From Metallyticus violacea (Eukaryota > Arthropoda > Insecta > Mantodea > Metallyticidae), in the NCBI GenBank assembly GCA_030762175.1, contig CM060846.1, forward strand, positions 308,422,512 through 308,486,511: 64,000 nt of DNA, written 5' to 3'. The translations under genes were made by a program, and so were the position numbers. The notes beneath the pieces are model-generated. The model worked only from the letters and a program-made list of their open reading frames with translations. It was not told the origin of the DNA and did not search any database. Below are positions 1 through 13,389 of the stretch, piece after piece (positions within the stretch are counted from its first letter, which is position 1; every line of letters begins with the position of its first letter).

Positions 1-1560
1 TAGCGGAAAACAGCGGAAGTGCCATGAGAACGGTTTGCCGATGAAACGTATATGATCGCATCCATCTTAAATAAAAATTAATATTTAAAATTTTGGCGCC
101 AAACGTGGGCCACAATAAGCAAAACTCAATCCACAAAATATATCAAATGTTGGAGCCTAACGTGGGGCTACTACACCGAGATCTCCAGATGAATAACGTT
201 TCAAACTAAGAAATAATGCTGTGTCATCATAATTATTAATACTATTAGTTAATAATTGTACATTTTCATGCGTTTCATATACTTTTAAATGTATTGTGTT
301 ATAATTATTACTATATAACGAGCATACTCTACAATAAAAAGGCAATTATAAACTTGACGTGCATATATTTTAATTGTGCATTTAAATGTTGTAAACTAGT
401 GATGAACAACCTTAAAGTATGCACATTTAGAATTTTTAACTCGGAGACTGCAAAAACTTATTGTGCATGACTAATTCACAAACTGGAATAATTGTGAGAG
501 GACATTACACTCTACAGGTGGCTAAGTGGACAACTGAACAACAAAGGAAGGCCAAGCGGTCAAGAGGGGAGGGCGATTGTATAAGGTAATTTCATATCAC
601 TTTAGGCTACCGGGTGTTTCGATTTCAGGTAGCCGTCACAATATTGTCTAAGTATTCTTTCTTTCTGATTTTATTTCTTGGCTAGAGCCTATAACAGGCT
701 ATCGGGTCACACAGTCAATTTCTTACCTTGGTTTCTTCTTCTCATTGGTGCTACAGCTCGGAGCGAGCGTTTGCCTTTCGCAGCGACCTTTCCCCGCCTC
801 CGTCTGACGATTTCAATGATAGTGGGCAGTATTCCAGCTGCTGTATCAATACATTTCTTAACCTAAGTAGTTATACTATAATGTCTAAATTGTTATTTCA
901 TTGACCTTACATAACATTAGTAAAAACGAGTTTCCGATTTAAACCATAAGTAACTCGCGTTTAATGAAATTCACATAAATTTAAACTGCACCAATGGAGA
1001 GAGAATCAAATGTTTTGACTCAATATATCATAGTGATCTTCGTCAAAGAATACTAAGGATTTTACATTCCATTATTTTTTGTACTATCTCGCAGAAAGAA
1101 CATAATTTGTTTGGCATTTTTTCCCCTTTTGCATAAGACTACATGAGTGAAATTTGTTTCATTTTAAAAATGCGAAAGTATTTTATGTACTAAATTTTCA
1201 AGTTCACCAATCTATTATTGGTGTGCAACGGCAATTCATTGCAAATTATGGTTCAAATCCACGCATTAGTTAGTAATACTCTAGTGTTAAGGAAGGCTCG
1301 CATGTTAGAACTTAATTGTAAATAGACAAAACCAGCTAAACTTAGGCAGTTTCTGAAACGAAATGCGTAGTTTTAGGGACAAGCACTTTTTTAAGCATTG
1401 TGAATAAATAAGTTGGAAATTTATATGAATATCAGAATTATTGTATGTAGGTATGTCTGTTTTGTGCGTGTGCGAGTGCGTTCTGAAGAATGTGGGTTTA
1501 TTTTGCTAGAATTAATTATATAAATGAAGTATTTATCAAGAGCATGAACGGTCTTGCGAC
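1..1560. other. No recognised gene or repeat
   Basis: AT-rich DNA without a persuasive coding stretch. A short reading at 678-866 comes from a locally GC-richer patch (about 740-830), but it has no recognisable domain. No repeat shared with the rest of the window was seen. Confidence 0.5.
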
Positions 1561-1597
1561 CCACGCGACTGCGATGTGCAATGTATATGTTCCTAGT

Positions 1598-2053
1598 TTA
1601 ACAGGAATAATAAATACTACTACTAATACTACAATCCTGTAGAAGTGTATGTGGAAGGTTGTGCGCCAAAATTATGGCATCGTCTTTACCACCTACAATT
1701 GCTGCAGGCACAAATTGCAACGGCATTCTTTCTGCTAGAATATGCAAATAAATGTAAACTGCTGGATTTATGGAATCCTTAATGTTCATTGACAATCTTC
1801 CACCTTTATGGTGCAATAAGTAAACAAAGTCAGATTCTGGTGGAATGAAAACATTCTTGTCCACCCGGAGCAGTTGCGAAATTTCACTAGTTCTGCGCTT
1901 TAACCCTTATAAGTGTTTTCGTTGAACAAACGATAACAGGAATTTATATATGGATATCCCACATTTTTCACAAAGAAGTCAGAACGGAGCTCAATGATAA
2001 TATACCAAGCAAATGAATCTACCCTGTTGGTCGTAACGATGCAACACTTCTTC
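1598..2053 (-). pseudogene. Unrecognised conserved-looking coding remnant with one frame change
   Basis: The minus strand is open from about 2053 to 1906 and then continues in another frame from about 1904 to 1601, giving roughly 155 residues in two pieces. The first piece contains VDSFAWYIIIELRSDFF and VGYPYINSCYRLF. The second contains RRTSEISQLLRVDKNVF, PPESDFVYLLHHKGG and VGGKDDAIILAHNLPHTLL. Residue use is balanced and protein-like, unlike chance readings in AT-rich DNA. I do not recognise the family. A retained exon, a domesticated gene or an endogenous viral fragment such as a nucleoprotein-like piece are all possible. The last residues (SISSSIYYS) look like low-complexity read-through, so the true end may be near 1635. 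No neighbouring gene helps to identify it. Confidence 0.5.
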
Positions 2054-2771
2054 GTTGGCCTCTAACGTTCCCTACATCTGACGCCCTGTGAATTTCATCA
2101 GTGGGGTTGGTTAAAGATGACAGTCTACAAGTGCATACCACAGAAGTTAATGCAGCTATTGATGGCGCTACGTTACGGTCTGCCAGAACTTAACTATAGG
2201 CTAGATGTGTACTGGGTTACCAGGTGGGCTAGCATTAAGCAACTCTGATACGAAACATTATGAGTTTCTCTCTTAATTAATATTTGTATCTGAATTGCAT
2301 TAAGCACGAATTACTTGAGTTTCAAATCCGTAACTTAATTTGTACTAACCTTGTACTTCAGATGGTGAACCCAATAAAGATTTATGCTTTAGGCGCTGCT
2401 TATTACTCACTAACAACTGTTTAGCATGTAAATAAAATATTTTTTGCTTTTGAAAACTCGAGCTTTATCGTGAAATTATCGATAACTTTGTATTGAGCCA
2501 ATAGAAACGTACACATAATTATTTAATTAGAACATAACCGGTCATTGATAAGTTCCTGCGGGCGATGTGCTTCGCATGTTGGTATGCTTACATTTCTGAC
2601 ATTCCTTCCTTCTATGCAGGTTTTTATCAGGTAATCCGCCCACCGTTGCTAGTGTTTGGACTTTGGCGTGTGTGTTGATGGTAAAGTGAACACAATAAAT
2701 ATACGCTACACAATGACCGCGGAGCAACTTCTCGATGAGCCTTTAGTAGTGACACAAAGTCAATCAGTCTG
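2054..2771. other. No recognised gene or repeat
   Basis: AT-rich sequence with no coding stretch or repeat that I can support. It ends at the target duplication of the SINE that follows. Confidence 0.4.
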
Positions 2772-2784
2772 TTAAGATCATTTG

Positions 2785-3067
2785 AATGAATGAATGTTGT
2801 TTAACGCCCGTTTTTGCTACAGAGGCTCCACAGGCGATGGACACTGATGATACATGAGATGAAATGATATATTGGGAAAGGATTTATTTTTAAGGAAGGA
2901 ATCGTTCCAGGCCTAAGTTTAGGGTACCTCCCCGGCATTTGCCATTTATGAGGACTGAGGAAAACCTTGAAAAAACCTCAGTCAGGAAGGACGGTCCTGG
3001 TGGTATTCGAACCCAGAACTCCCGCTCATGAGTCCGAGACTTAACGACCTCGGCCACCCGTGGCGGT
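2785..3067 (-). mobile_element. SINE family A (tRNA Ser/Leu-type head), full-length copy
   Basis: The copy lies in minus orientation. Its tRNA-like head is at the right end (complement of GCCACGGGTGGCCGAGGTCG, with the A box; B box near 3005-3015) and its tail of ATTC repeats is at the left (GAATGAATGAATG). The direct repeat TTAAGATCATTTG occurs at 2772-2784 and 3068-3080 and is a 13-bp target-site duplication. This fixes the boundaries and shows insertion by retrotransposition. The body is shared with nine other copies in the window. Confidence 0.9.
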
Positions 3068-3315
3068 TTAAGATCATTTGGAAAACTTATTTAGGTGTAG
3101 AAATATGAGTGAGAAAACAAGTCATCTGAAAATAATTGTACTTTCAAAATAGTACTCGCTTATTAAAAATCAATACTTTTTCAATTATGTTCTTTCAAAA
3201 GCCACATTAGTCATGGAAGTCGCTGAGATATTAAACTGCAACATAATTCTTTATTCTAGTCTGTGAATACTATTTCAATGTTGTTTAGAAACTACAACCG
3301 GTTGATCTGATTTAA

Positions 3316-3584
3316 AGGATGCTCTTTAACATCTCAGGTCATTAGCGTCCTATTCTATTCAGGGCGTAAATCGGCTGATAAATTTTGCTCAGTGGCCTCT
3401 TCTATTAGGCTTGAGGTTCTTTTTCCTGCCGTAAATGTTCGACACGGGACCCACGACTTTACTTCCCTTCCGAAGGAATATCCATACTTAGGATTTTTAC
3501 ACCCGAAAACATCCATCGGTCCTGGTCGGGATCGGACCCTCGATCCGAGGCAAGCATGATTGCCACTACACCACCAGGATCGAC
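3316..3584 (-). mobile_element. SINE family B (tRNA Gly/Glu-type head)
   Basis: Minus-orientation copy of the second SINE family. The tail end is at the left (CTTTAACATCTCAGGTCATT). The body carries the palindromic-looking motif CTTCCTTCGGAAG in variant form around 3465. The tRNA-like head is at the right (complement of GGTCCTGGTGGTGTAGTGGC) and includes a B box. No target duplication was found. Confidence 0.85.
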
Positions 3585-4244
3585 ACTACTATTAAAGTCA
3601 GAGCGGTCCTGCTACATGTTCTAATGTTCATTAGTAATTCCCTTGCTGGTGTTTATATCAACTTTCTTTTTTATGAATTCAAATTATGAATTATGAATTA
3701 TTATGAATTATTATTATGAATTCGTTCAAATTATAATCCCATTAAAATATTTCTAACTTTTTACATAATTCACTCCTGTTAAAAATCGAAATTAACTTTA
3801 TAACTTGAATCAATGTCTGGAGAAACGGCGAAAAATATTGGTGTGTGTTTTACTTATTTGGGTTACAAATGTTTTCACAAAACGGAAAGAAAATCTGAAG
3901 TATATGCCGCTGTATATATAAAACCCAGGGCATTGTTCAGAAAGCTGCAGGAGCTGTTAATATGGGGCAATTTTCTCAAAAATGTGTTATCTTTTTATAT
4001 AAAAATTGAGATTTGGAAACTTGAAATATCATTGTAAATTTTTGCAGTTGAACTTATTCTGGCTACGTGTCTGATTCTTATTAACTTTTGAGTTTCAACA
4101 TAAAAGTTCATTTATCATAATTGTAAATACTTTGTCTGAAGGGTGGTTTTACTTTCTTCACAGTAAATCTTAAAGCTTTCTTTCAGGAATCAAAGAAATT
4201 GAAGCACAATCAATTACAATTTTTGCGGTCATTTTCTTGACGTG
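3585..4244. other. No recognised gene; short TATGAATTA-type simple repeat
   Basis: The stretch at about 3670-3725 is a degenerate repeat of ATTATGAATT. The reading at 3813-4037 has no recognisable domain and is not supported as a gene. Confidence 0.4.
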
Positions 4245-4490
4245 TAGAACCAAGATTGCGGGTTCAGTCCCTGCCAGGGTCGTTGAATTTTTTAGTGTAA
4301 AAATACTAAGTATGGCTTCCTTAAGAAGAGAAGTAAGGCCGTGGTTCCCGTGTCGTTGATTTACGGCACGTAAGAACCTCAAGCCTGAAATAAGAGGCTT
4401 CTAAGCAAAATTTATCGGCCGTTTCACGCCCTGAATTTAATAGGACGCTGAAGATCTGAGATGTTAAAACCTCCGTAAATAAACAAACTA
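4245..4490 (+). mobile_element. SINE family B, 5'-degraded copy
   Basis: Plus-orientation copy. Only the B-box half of the tRNA-like head is clear (GATTGCGGGTTCAGTCCC). The body follows (CTAAGTATGGCTTCCTTAAG) and the copy ends with GAGATGTTAAAA and an AAATAAACAAA-type tail. Confidence 0.8.
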
Positions 4491-5229
4491 CTACTTGAGG
4501 TAATTTTAGCATTAAATGATTTAAGAATCTTTCTGTCTTCTAATATTAAATATGCCTATTACCTAAATAATTCTAATGATCCTGGTATATTGGAAGAAGG
4601 TCCTTGCTTCATAAATTGACATTTTGTGTAATGTATTTGACATTTTGCAAAACTACAGATGATATTTATATAAACGAATCTTGTCCTTTAAACATTTGAA
4701 AGATTTTAATTGGATCCCATTGAAGAGAGTGTCGTGTTGAAAGGAAGTACAAAAACCAAACATTTCATTCAGGAAGTTGTGCATTCGTTCACAATTAATG
4801 AGGCTGCTCTATATGATGAATACGTGTTCGTTAACAGTTTGTCACCCAGAAGTGGGACATTTGGAAATAAAAAACAACAGCGCCATAGGAACGCAGAACG
4901 GAAGGAACTTCTCATTTAAATTCCAACAATATGGTATGTTGAAACATTCTTAAACTTGTGGAAGATTTTTTATTGTACACCAAGCGAACAAAACTTTCAC
5001 TTATGAATTACTTGCGGAAGTTAGAGAATTCATTTGTCTTTACAATCTCAGAGAGCAATTTTAACAAGGAAAACCCTATTTTGATTTTTTAACAGTTGCA
5101 TGCCAAAGAGGGTCAACTACTAACTTTAAAGAATATTTTCCATAGCGTCTCTTTTTTATTGTGGAGTTTGTTTTATGTTTCATGACTTTTATTGTTGTTA
5201 TGTTGAGCACATTATCTTTTTTATTTTAA
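4491..5229. other. No recognised gene or repeat
   Basis: AT-rich. The 69-codon reading at 4710-4919 has no motif I can name, and nothing else supports a gene. Confidence 0.4.
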
Positions 5230-5458
5230 TAATGTTTAACTCCCGTTTTTACCACTGAGGCATTACAGATGTGGACATGGATGATTCACGAAATGATATA
5301 ATAAATTGGGAAAGGATATTTTTAGAAAAAAGTTCTATGCATAGGATTTTGGCTCTTCCCCGGCGTTTATCATTTATGAGAACTTTAAAAAACTGGGAAG
5401 AACCTCAGTCAGAAAGCACAGTTCTGGTGGGAATCGAACCCCAGATTTTATATAGTCA
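5230..5458 (-). mobile_element. SINE family A, diverged head-truncated copy
   Basis: Minus-orientation body of family A, beginning at AATGTTTAACTCCCG and running to the B-box region (GGAATCGAACCCCAG) near 5430. The outer part of the tRNA-like head is missing. It is more diverged than the copy at 2785-3067. Confidence 0.7.
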
Positions 5459-6035
5459 CAAGAAATCAACTTCCTTCCTAAATTGTTAATTACAGGAATT
5501 GTTTTTCATACATGTGCAGTTTTGTTGTCTTGATATTTATCACATTAGAATTCAGGTATAATTGCAGCTAGAAAATTGCATTTCATTATTTGATTGTAAA
5601 TATGCAACACTATGACATGATAATCCAGATATAACCTTATATTACAATTCCACTAAAGTAAAAACAACTGCTTTGACAAGTGCGTAAGAACATGCGCAGC
5701 GATGGCCGATTGCGGTTCCATTCAAATTGATTGACATTGTAACATTAATTAAATTTCATGAAACTGATGACCAATTGGCTGAACATTGACAGCAAACAAA
5801 GAGATATCCAGAAAGGAAGGATTGTTGAAAGAACTGACTCGAAAGCATTTAGGTTTATCTGTGGGAATAATTGCAAACTATCATAGTGCAGTGAGCAGGG
5901 AATTATTTAGAGGGCCGCGAGGAAAAGTGCTTCATAATGCGGTTAAAATATTCCTTAGAAGGTTTCTGCAATTTAAGTCAAAGAAACAAGGACCGCAAGC
6001 ATAAAAGGGCCTGCACTTTGTGCAATTTTTTAAAA
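5459..6035. other. No recognised gene
   Basis: An open reading at 5786-6004 (plus, about 72 codons, rich in Lys and Arg) ends just before the next SINE. It shows no motif I recognise and may be chance. Confidence 0.35.
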
Positions 6036-6095
6036 ATAGTGTTTAACACCGGTTTATATTGCTGAGGCATCACATCCGATAGACGTTGATGAAAC

Positions 6096-6160
<65 letters not shown>

Positions 6161-6304
6161 ATTATTTTTAAGGAAGGAAAAGTTCCAGCCCTAACTGGCA
6201 TTTGCCATTTATGATTGAGGGAAATTGGAAAAAAAAAACCTCTGTAGGGTACTAGCAGGAATCAAATAGCATACATTTCGCTCACGAGTCCGTGCCTTAT
6301 CCGT
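6036..6304 (-). mobile_element. SINE family A copy interrupted by an (AAT)n expansion
   Basis: Family A body in minus orientation. It starts at TAGTGTTTAACACCGG and ends in the degraded tRNA-like head (CGCTCACGAGTCCGTGCCTTA). The segment that reads ATGATACATGAGATGAAATG in other copies has been replaced by an AAT microsatellite. Confidence 0.7.
6095..6159. repeat. (AAT)n microsatellite, about 21 units
   Basis: Uninterrupted AAT units lying inside a SINE family A copy. Confidence 0.95.
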
Positions 6305-9300
6305 AAGCGACTGAAAATATACCATTTGATAAAAGAGATGTGCTAAAGAAGATTGGTTCATCAGGGAAACATTAATGACTATGGAATACAGCACTGCATT
6401 ATGTATATTTCTTGGTATTTGTTTATTTACTTTACTTAGGTGGAGTAAAATGCAATAGGTTGTATAAGTACGAACTTAAACTATTGTTTAACTTTCCTTT
6501 GTCAACCTTTTGTATGTAGTTGCCATTCCTATTTCGTTATATGGAAAGCTTAGTATTATCCCGATTAAAATGTGAACAGGCTGTTAGAGCCAGTTTTGCA
6601 TCGGTTAATTCGCCGTGAAATGTTACAAGTGGTTCGCATATAATTTTCATCGGTGTTTATTTTAATTGTACAGTATTGTTCAATTATATTGGATGCAATA
6701 TAAAGCAGTTATTTAGTCAATCAGTTTTCGGCTATCTCACACTTTTTTCATAATTTAATGGTCTAAAAGGATTTTCATTTAATAAATCTAACTTATATAT
6801 TTGAAAATGTGAAACAAGTCCTTCTGGAAGTGGCCGTCATTCCAAAGGGTATAAAAGTGAAACTAACGACGTTAAAAATGTATTTCAACGTATACAGTAA
6901 TACTGTAAATCAGGATAATTGCAAATGTTATACTGAGTTACAGGTAGGCCTAACATCTCGCTATAAATCAAACCACCTTTTTAAAATATTGTCAACTTTT
7001 GGAACACTGCGAAACATTTACCAGGCAAGGATGTTTGTATAGGACGTGCCAGTCTTCAGTTTTGTTAAATATCCTTGTGTTTTGTTTTAACACTATTTTA
7101 TTCTTGTAGAGATAGATCGTAGTTTTCAAAGATACTTGTTTTAACATTTTAAATGAGTTTTATGTATGTTTAAAGGGACGTCTTTGTGGAGTGTTGCTTT
7201 GGGGTAAAGAGAGGGGAAATAAATTAGGTAATTTAGTAACCAAAGCATGTATAAACTACACGAATGCTTTGGAATGTTCTGATTGGGTGAACAATCACGT
7301 AGTAAGGCTGCGGAAAGTTACTTTCCGTTTTTTCTTGTAGGGGTCGAACTTACATAATAAAATAAGAGGGAATTGTGTCAAATGTACATAATATTATTTA
7401 AACCATAATGGTATGTGATACAACAAAATATTTCTTTGTGAGGACACAATGATACATAACTGTACCTTTTAACACGCTGAAACATTTATAATTGCTGATA
7501 TATCATGCTACAAATAGATGCTTTTAAGTTTAGGTCTAATAAATGTTCTACAAAAAGTACAAATTAACTGTCAAAAATGAATAGGATCTTCATCACGGAA
7601 ATAATTTTCCGTGGATGTAAATGATAATAAATATTTTTGAACTTGGAGAAATAAACTGAAATTGGGAGGAACTGGACAGTTTGTTTTATAATGAAAATGA
7701 AATTTATTATTTCTAAAATAAGGCCACACCTGAGCCAGATTTATGAGCTATTACCAAAATTTGTGAACTCCAAGATTACTCAAAATTGTATGTTATTATT
7801 TCACATATTATTTTACCAGAAATATAGGAACAAGTTTTAATAATTATTTCCAAATCTGGTTAAGCTAAAACTGATAAAGTCCACCTAAAGCAGCAAAACT
7901 GTTAAACATTATAAAATTTGGTTTATTAAAATAATTATTAAACAATTAAAATTAATGTTAGTCTAAATTTAAAAAATAGTTTATAATTTAGAAATGGTTT
8001 CTAAATAATTAGTAATTTTTTCATTAGGATATACAGTATAGTTTTTCAGGGAACATAGCCTGTATTCTGTTGAAGCTCAGTATGATAGTTGCAATTATGA
8101 CTCTACCAAGTGTCCTTAAGTCTATGAAAACACTAAGCAAATGCTTCAAGTGGCACTTCCAAAAGGTGTATCTAAAGCACCATGGAAGATTATCCAGGAT
8201 ACTTTCTCGGGGAAGGTCTATCAAGCTAAGCTTTATTTTGATATCTAAATTTAAACTTTGAAAAAATATCGAATGTTGGAGCACACAATCATCTGTCAAC
8301 GGAAATTGATAGTTTCTATGGTTCTATGCACATAATAATAGCTTATTTACAAATATCCATAAACCTATAATTTTGCACATTATTTTTGAGACAAGTAATG
8401 AATGATCCAATGCATTCATATTAATTTCGCAATTAATTATGAAATATATAAGAAGTGAGAACAAATCCATTTGCTCTATCGAATATAAGTACATAAAGCA
8501 AGTTCAATTTCTTCATTTAACAACCTCTTTAGCTAAAATTTGCTAAGTGAATAGGTAAATGTTAATACATTTATATTTATAGTAATCATAATTATTCTTT
8601 AGCGCCATATTTTGAAATTTATTTTGTCTACCATATTAATACTTTAAGGTGCAGTACCTGATTTAAATTTTTAGCAAAGAACCTGTTCATCCACATCAGT
8701 GTTTACTCTTGAAGCTACAGTGTTAAATCGTGCAGCGGAGAGCTAGAGGATTAAGTCCGATCTCATATTATCGATAAACATTATAAAACCTAGTCTGCGC
8801 TTGCGCAAGAAATTTCCCAGCTTGCTCCGCTGATAAACAAATCGTACTTTCCACTCCGCTTTTCCAAGACCTTCCGCTTGCAGGATCAAAGCAAATTTTC
8901 ATATTTGTATTTTATTAAAAGGAAAAAAAGTCTCTTTTATATATTAAAAACTTTTATAATGGAAGTGCGAGTTTTTTTTTTTTCTTGGAGGTGATTTTGA
9001 AAATCTCACAGTTTTGTCCTAAGTTGTTTATAGTCGCAAGAAATATTTGAAGAAAGTAGAAACTCACTAGTGTTATATAAGTTGATATTTATCACCACAT
9101 TTCACTTCAAATATCTTAACTGTGATAGTTTGAATCACCACACATTCCTCAGGTTCCTAACCTTTTGTAAACAAGTTTACCCTTTAAGAATTAAACTGTA
9201 TTATCATTCCTTTTGTGCAGAGCAACTTTGCACGTGAGTTTGCATAGTTGATAAATGTGTCAGTGCTTTATAAAGGTTTCTACTCCGTTTGTGCAGTTCC

Positions 9301-10335
9301 TCTTGTAAGATTCGATTTATATAACTTTGCTTCATTTTAGCTTTCTTTTGCTATTGCTTTTACTGCGTTCGATGCTGTACTGTGCTAGAAGATATCCTCA
9401 ATACAGCGTAGAGCAGTGCAAAAAATATTTGGTAGCAGACAATATGATAGACAACCGATTACGTCATTTCATTTGATAATGAATGAAACTCTAATAAAAG
9501 TCAAGTGAGGGCCTCAGAGAATAGGGTAGAGAATCACGCATTATAGGTAAAGTCCGCCTTTGAAAGTTTTTCAACTTTTTTATCTATAGTGCGTTTAAAG
9601 AGCTCCAGGTTACCAGACAACGTTACACTCGCGTTCTATATCCTATATATACTAAATCAAGAGTTTAGAGGAAAGCACTTGAAGTTGAATGTATACTAAC
9701 GCCATCGTTTCTGTTTTATACTTTGTCGCAACACAGCAGTGTTATATGTTTTCTACTTTACCACTTTTATGCAGTCAGCTTAACATGTTGATTGGCTGTT
9801 TAAAAAAATCCCATCCCTCGTTTTTAACGTTACATTTCTCTGTAGGCTTTTCCTGTCATTAAACTCTAATAACACATAAAGGAAATTAATCTTTGTTTAA
9901 AAAATATTCGTTTTTTGCTTAAAGGCAGACGCTTTGATATGAACTCTACTCAGGCCGCCTTATAGCAAAACACACTTCCCGTTTCCGCACGAGTTTTTAT
10001 TCTTATGCACCGGGAGGCTATTAATAAATCAAACATTTCCTTTTTCAGAAGATAAATTTTCTGAACTTCCTATGTATGCTATTTGTAATAACGAGCATAG
10101 AAATCATCTTAGTTTAATATAACTAAGGCAACAAAAATCTTATAATTTTGTGATCTAAAAATATACCTTTACCGTTTTATACAAATAACTTATAAGCATT
10201 GGAACACTAGATATGGAGGATTGTATACCAATTACCTCTTAATTTTCAGAACGTTATTCCTGCTGAAAACATTTTATATACACGGTATAAAAATAATTTA
10301 CATGCCCTTGAACTATTGGGTCATCCAGATATTCG
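6305..10335. other. No recognised gene or repeat over 4 kb
   Basis: AT-rich DNA with frequent stops. A reading with a stop around 8065-8250 (plus) has some protein-like residue use (for example APWKIIQDTFSGKVYQA), but no family could be assigned. A GC-richer patch at about 8730-8880 contains CTGCGCTTGCGCAAG and nothing identifiable as a promoter. Confidence 0.35.
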
Positions 10336-10745
10336 GTGACTACGCGGCGGCGGATGACTGCATCAGCAAAGGCCAGTTGGACTACATGAGTAGAGGCTGG
10401 CGGGTTTACCGAACTACGTTGGCCTCGAGTCCCACGCTATTCAGCCAATATCGTTTGAAAGAGAAGGAAGCAACGTGCCTAATTCTAGAGTAAATCCGCT
10501 AAGAACAATAAATGTTAAATACTAAGCCTAATTAGTTTATTTTGTTCCACAGTGAAGGTTTACGTATGGTTGGCATGCCCGTACCGAATCCACTCATGCA
10601 ACTAAGAGATTATATGAATAACAATTCCCAGGGGATTGAGTAATACAATTCATAAATTAGTAGTATATATAGGCAGGCGAACTATAAGATAACGTTCTTC
10701 AAGAGATGAATTTAATTTCACAAAGAGAATTAAGAAGAAAATGAG
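10336..10745 (+). repeat. Dispersed repeat, copy 1 (direct pair with 13390-13985)
   Basis: Similarity to the second copy begins near GAGTAGAGGCTGGCGGGTTTACC. It continues through ACGTTGGCCT, a shared CATAAATTAGTA block, and a last block matching AAGAGATNAATTTAATTTC at about 10700-10720. This copy lacks about 200 bp that copy 2 has before the last block. No coding content or tRNA boxes were seen. The orientation is arbitrary. Confidence 0.65.
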
Positions 10746-13389
10746 CTGTGCTGCCCCACCCCCCTGCCCCGACTCTTAGTCCGGCGGTCGTGACCGATGA
10801 CTTATGGGCCGATGTAGCTGCTGCCGCCTTTTCGGTCATCAGATAAATGGATGATCTGATAGTTATACTGAACTTTTAAGATAGTTTCTGACATTAAACG
10901 CTTACAAATTAAAATAATAAGAGAACATCTGGCTTCTATTACCATTAATATACTTTAACTTGTCAAAGGCATTTACTGCAGATATTTCTCTTTGATAAAG
11001 TAAACGTCGCGTAACGTAATCCAGGTAAGCTTAATCATTAGTTCCTCGCTCGCAGTAATGCTTCTGATGTCGATTTCTGATCTCGACGCAAACTTTAGGG
11101 GTACTTTTCCCTTATTCATAACGATCGCAAGGTTGAATTAATTAATTTTAAGTTTCGTCAGAAAACTTTTACGCTTAGCATGAGAGAGAAACAGAGAGAA
11201 AATAAACTTCCTTACGAACGAATAAAGTTTAATGTATTTAGAATGGTCAACTTTGTGTACACTAAGTCGTTCAGAATGGTTTAGGAACTCCAACAACACT
11301 TTGGGGCTTAAGAGAGAGATTGTTTGGTTTGGTTTGGCAGGCAAAATTAATGAAATCGGAACCGAGTTTTGTGTTAAATGTGCAGTCATTCTGTTATAGT
11401 TGTTTTGGGAGGGGGAGGGACTTTTCATCGTTTCTTCTAAGTTGCATTCGTAGGGCATTCTAATAATTCCGGTAACATCCAGTATTAATTCCCAAGTTAT
11501 CTCCAGTTTCTCAAAATAGTGCAGGAATAAGGTACAGACAGAGCAGGGAAGGTATCTTTAAAGAACAGCATTAGTTTGGCACATTTTATTCTTTTGAAGG
11601 CATTTTGAGTATATCCAATTTTAGTAAAGATAGCAATTTCAACATTTTTGTGCATTTACTAGATTAAGTATACAAGTATACAAATACTTTAACAATAAAT
11701 ATTGTATCCATTGTGCTCTAGTTCGAAAATCACTCTTATAAGCTTAAACATAATTATTTTCTTTCTTCTGTTGTATTTGTTTGCAATATAAATAACAAAA
11801 TACTTGACACACACATTCAAACAACATTGCCTAATTTATATTATCATTTAAGTGAATAAATAAGTTCAGTGCAAATATTTTTTTCTATTTATTTTGTAAA
11901 AATCCATTGTTTTTTATAAAGTACAGAATTAATGTTTTAACGAAATATACTTATTAAAATAAGAAAATATGCTGCACACACATAAAGTGGCAAAGGGGCA
12001 AAATGCAATCTATAAAAATGTCTGACTTTTATCATTATCCTTATTTTTGTGCCTCAACAACCTAACCGTTATACTTTTCACCGCGTAAGTGCAATAATAG
12101 TTTAATTTTTATTATATATTCTGTCATTATTCTTTACTGGACATTGGCGCATTCTTCCCTTTGCATGACTTTAGCTGTTGGTTTCTTTCTTTGATAACCC
12201 TAAAGTTATTTGCTTTTATTGACATAAACGCAACTACGACACCTGTGAGAAATGTGTCTGCAAGCATTATTTTTTTCAATCAGCCTTCAGAATTATTCAC
12301 AAAATGATAACAGTAAAAGGCATTATGGCGGATCTTAGCACTGTTTTCCGCCAGTAATCTATATTTGTGGTGGGAGTGCACGTTGCAGGAGAAATGATGT
12401 ATGACAGTCCTACTGTGTGTCAGTAACGGCAGTCAATACCACAAGGAGGGAACTGTTCTGGAAAACGCGCGAATTCTTCCCGCTTTTTCACAGAGAAGCA
12501 ATCTTGATAAATTGTACGTCATTTCCAGTTACACCTAGTTGAAGATACTTCCATTATTTTATCTCCTGATGGAGAATTTGCTATAGATATAAATAAAAGC
12601 ACATTATTAAGATGAAAGCAAACACTCTCTTCCAACGTGGAGTTAATCAGAACTATACTCGTAAAACGGATGGTTTCCTATTGTTAAATAAACGTTATAT
12701 ACACTATATAGGATATAATCAAATGTTTTTTTGAAACTGCAATAATCAATTATTTAAATACCTAATTATATTGCTTTACACATTTTTGAAGTCATCTATT
12801 AGATATTAATAATGTAATTATTGCTTAATGAAAAATAAACTATTCAATTTTAATTAATATTTTATTGGTTAAGAAGGAATCATTTAAATGAAAATCATTT
12901 ATAAACATTTTATTTAAAGTTACGGTTATATGAAGGCTGTTACTATAAATATGACACATAAAATAATTTAAGATTACCCCGGATAATGACCAATGTCCAC
13001 CAAAAAGTGATCAATGTCAATTTTTGCATTTCCTTAAGTATTTATTCAGAGATGGACATTCACCAGGAAATGAAACATCTAATAGCTTTCTTTAATGTGC
13101 AGTGCGTTTAATCTATTATAATTAATTAGAGTAAATCTCGTTAGACAAAGACCATGGAAGAGTTCAATAATAGCCGTAGCATATTTTTTGTTATATTTAT
13201 ATAGCAGAAGACAAAAGAAATACACTACAGTGAACCATCCATCGAGGTATTTTTTCGTTGCAAAGTCAGAGATTTGACATATGAAAATACAACCACTAAG
13301 GTATGGCAAAACTCATTGCAGATATTGAGAGAAAAAAGCTATATCAACTATAGGTCTTAATATTAAATCTTCCAATTATCATTTGACTG
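10746..13389. other. No recognised gene or repeat
   Basis: AT-rich. The longest minus reading (11138-11458, 106 codons) has low-complexity Ser/Leu/Lys content and no recognised motif, so it is not called a gene. Confidence 0.35.

Noticed and set aside
8024..8299. Overlapping readings on both strands with partly protein-like content
   Set aside because: The frame that looks best (with KAPWKIIQDTFSGKVYQA) has an internal stop and no family assignment. Evidence is insufficient.
11138..11458. 106-codon minus-strand reading
   Set aside because: No recognisable domain, and low-complexity Ser/Leu/Lys composition typical of chance openness.
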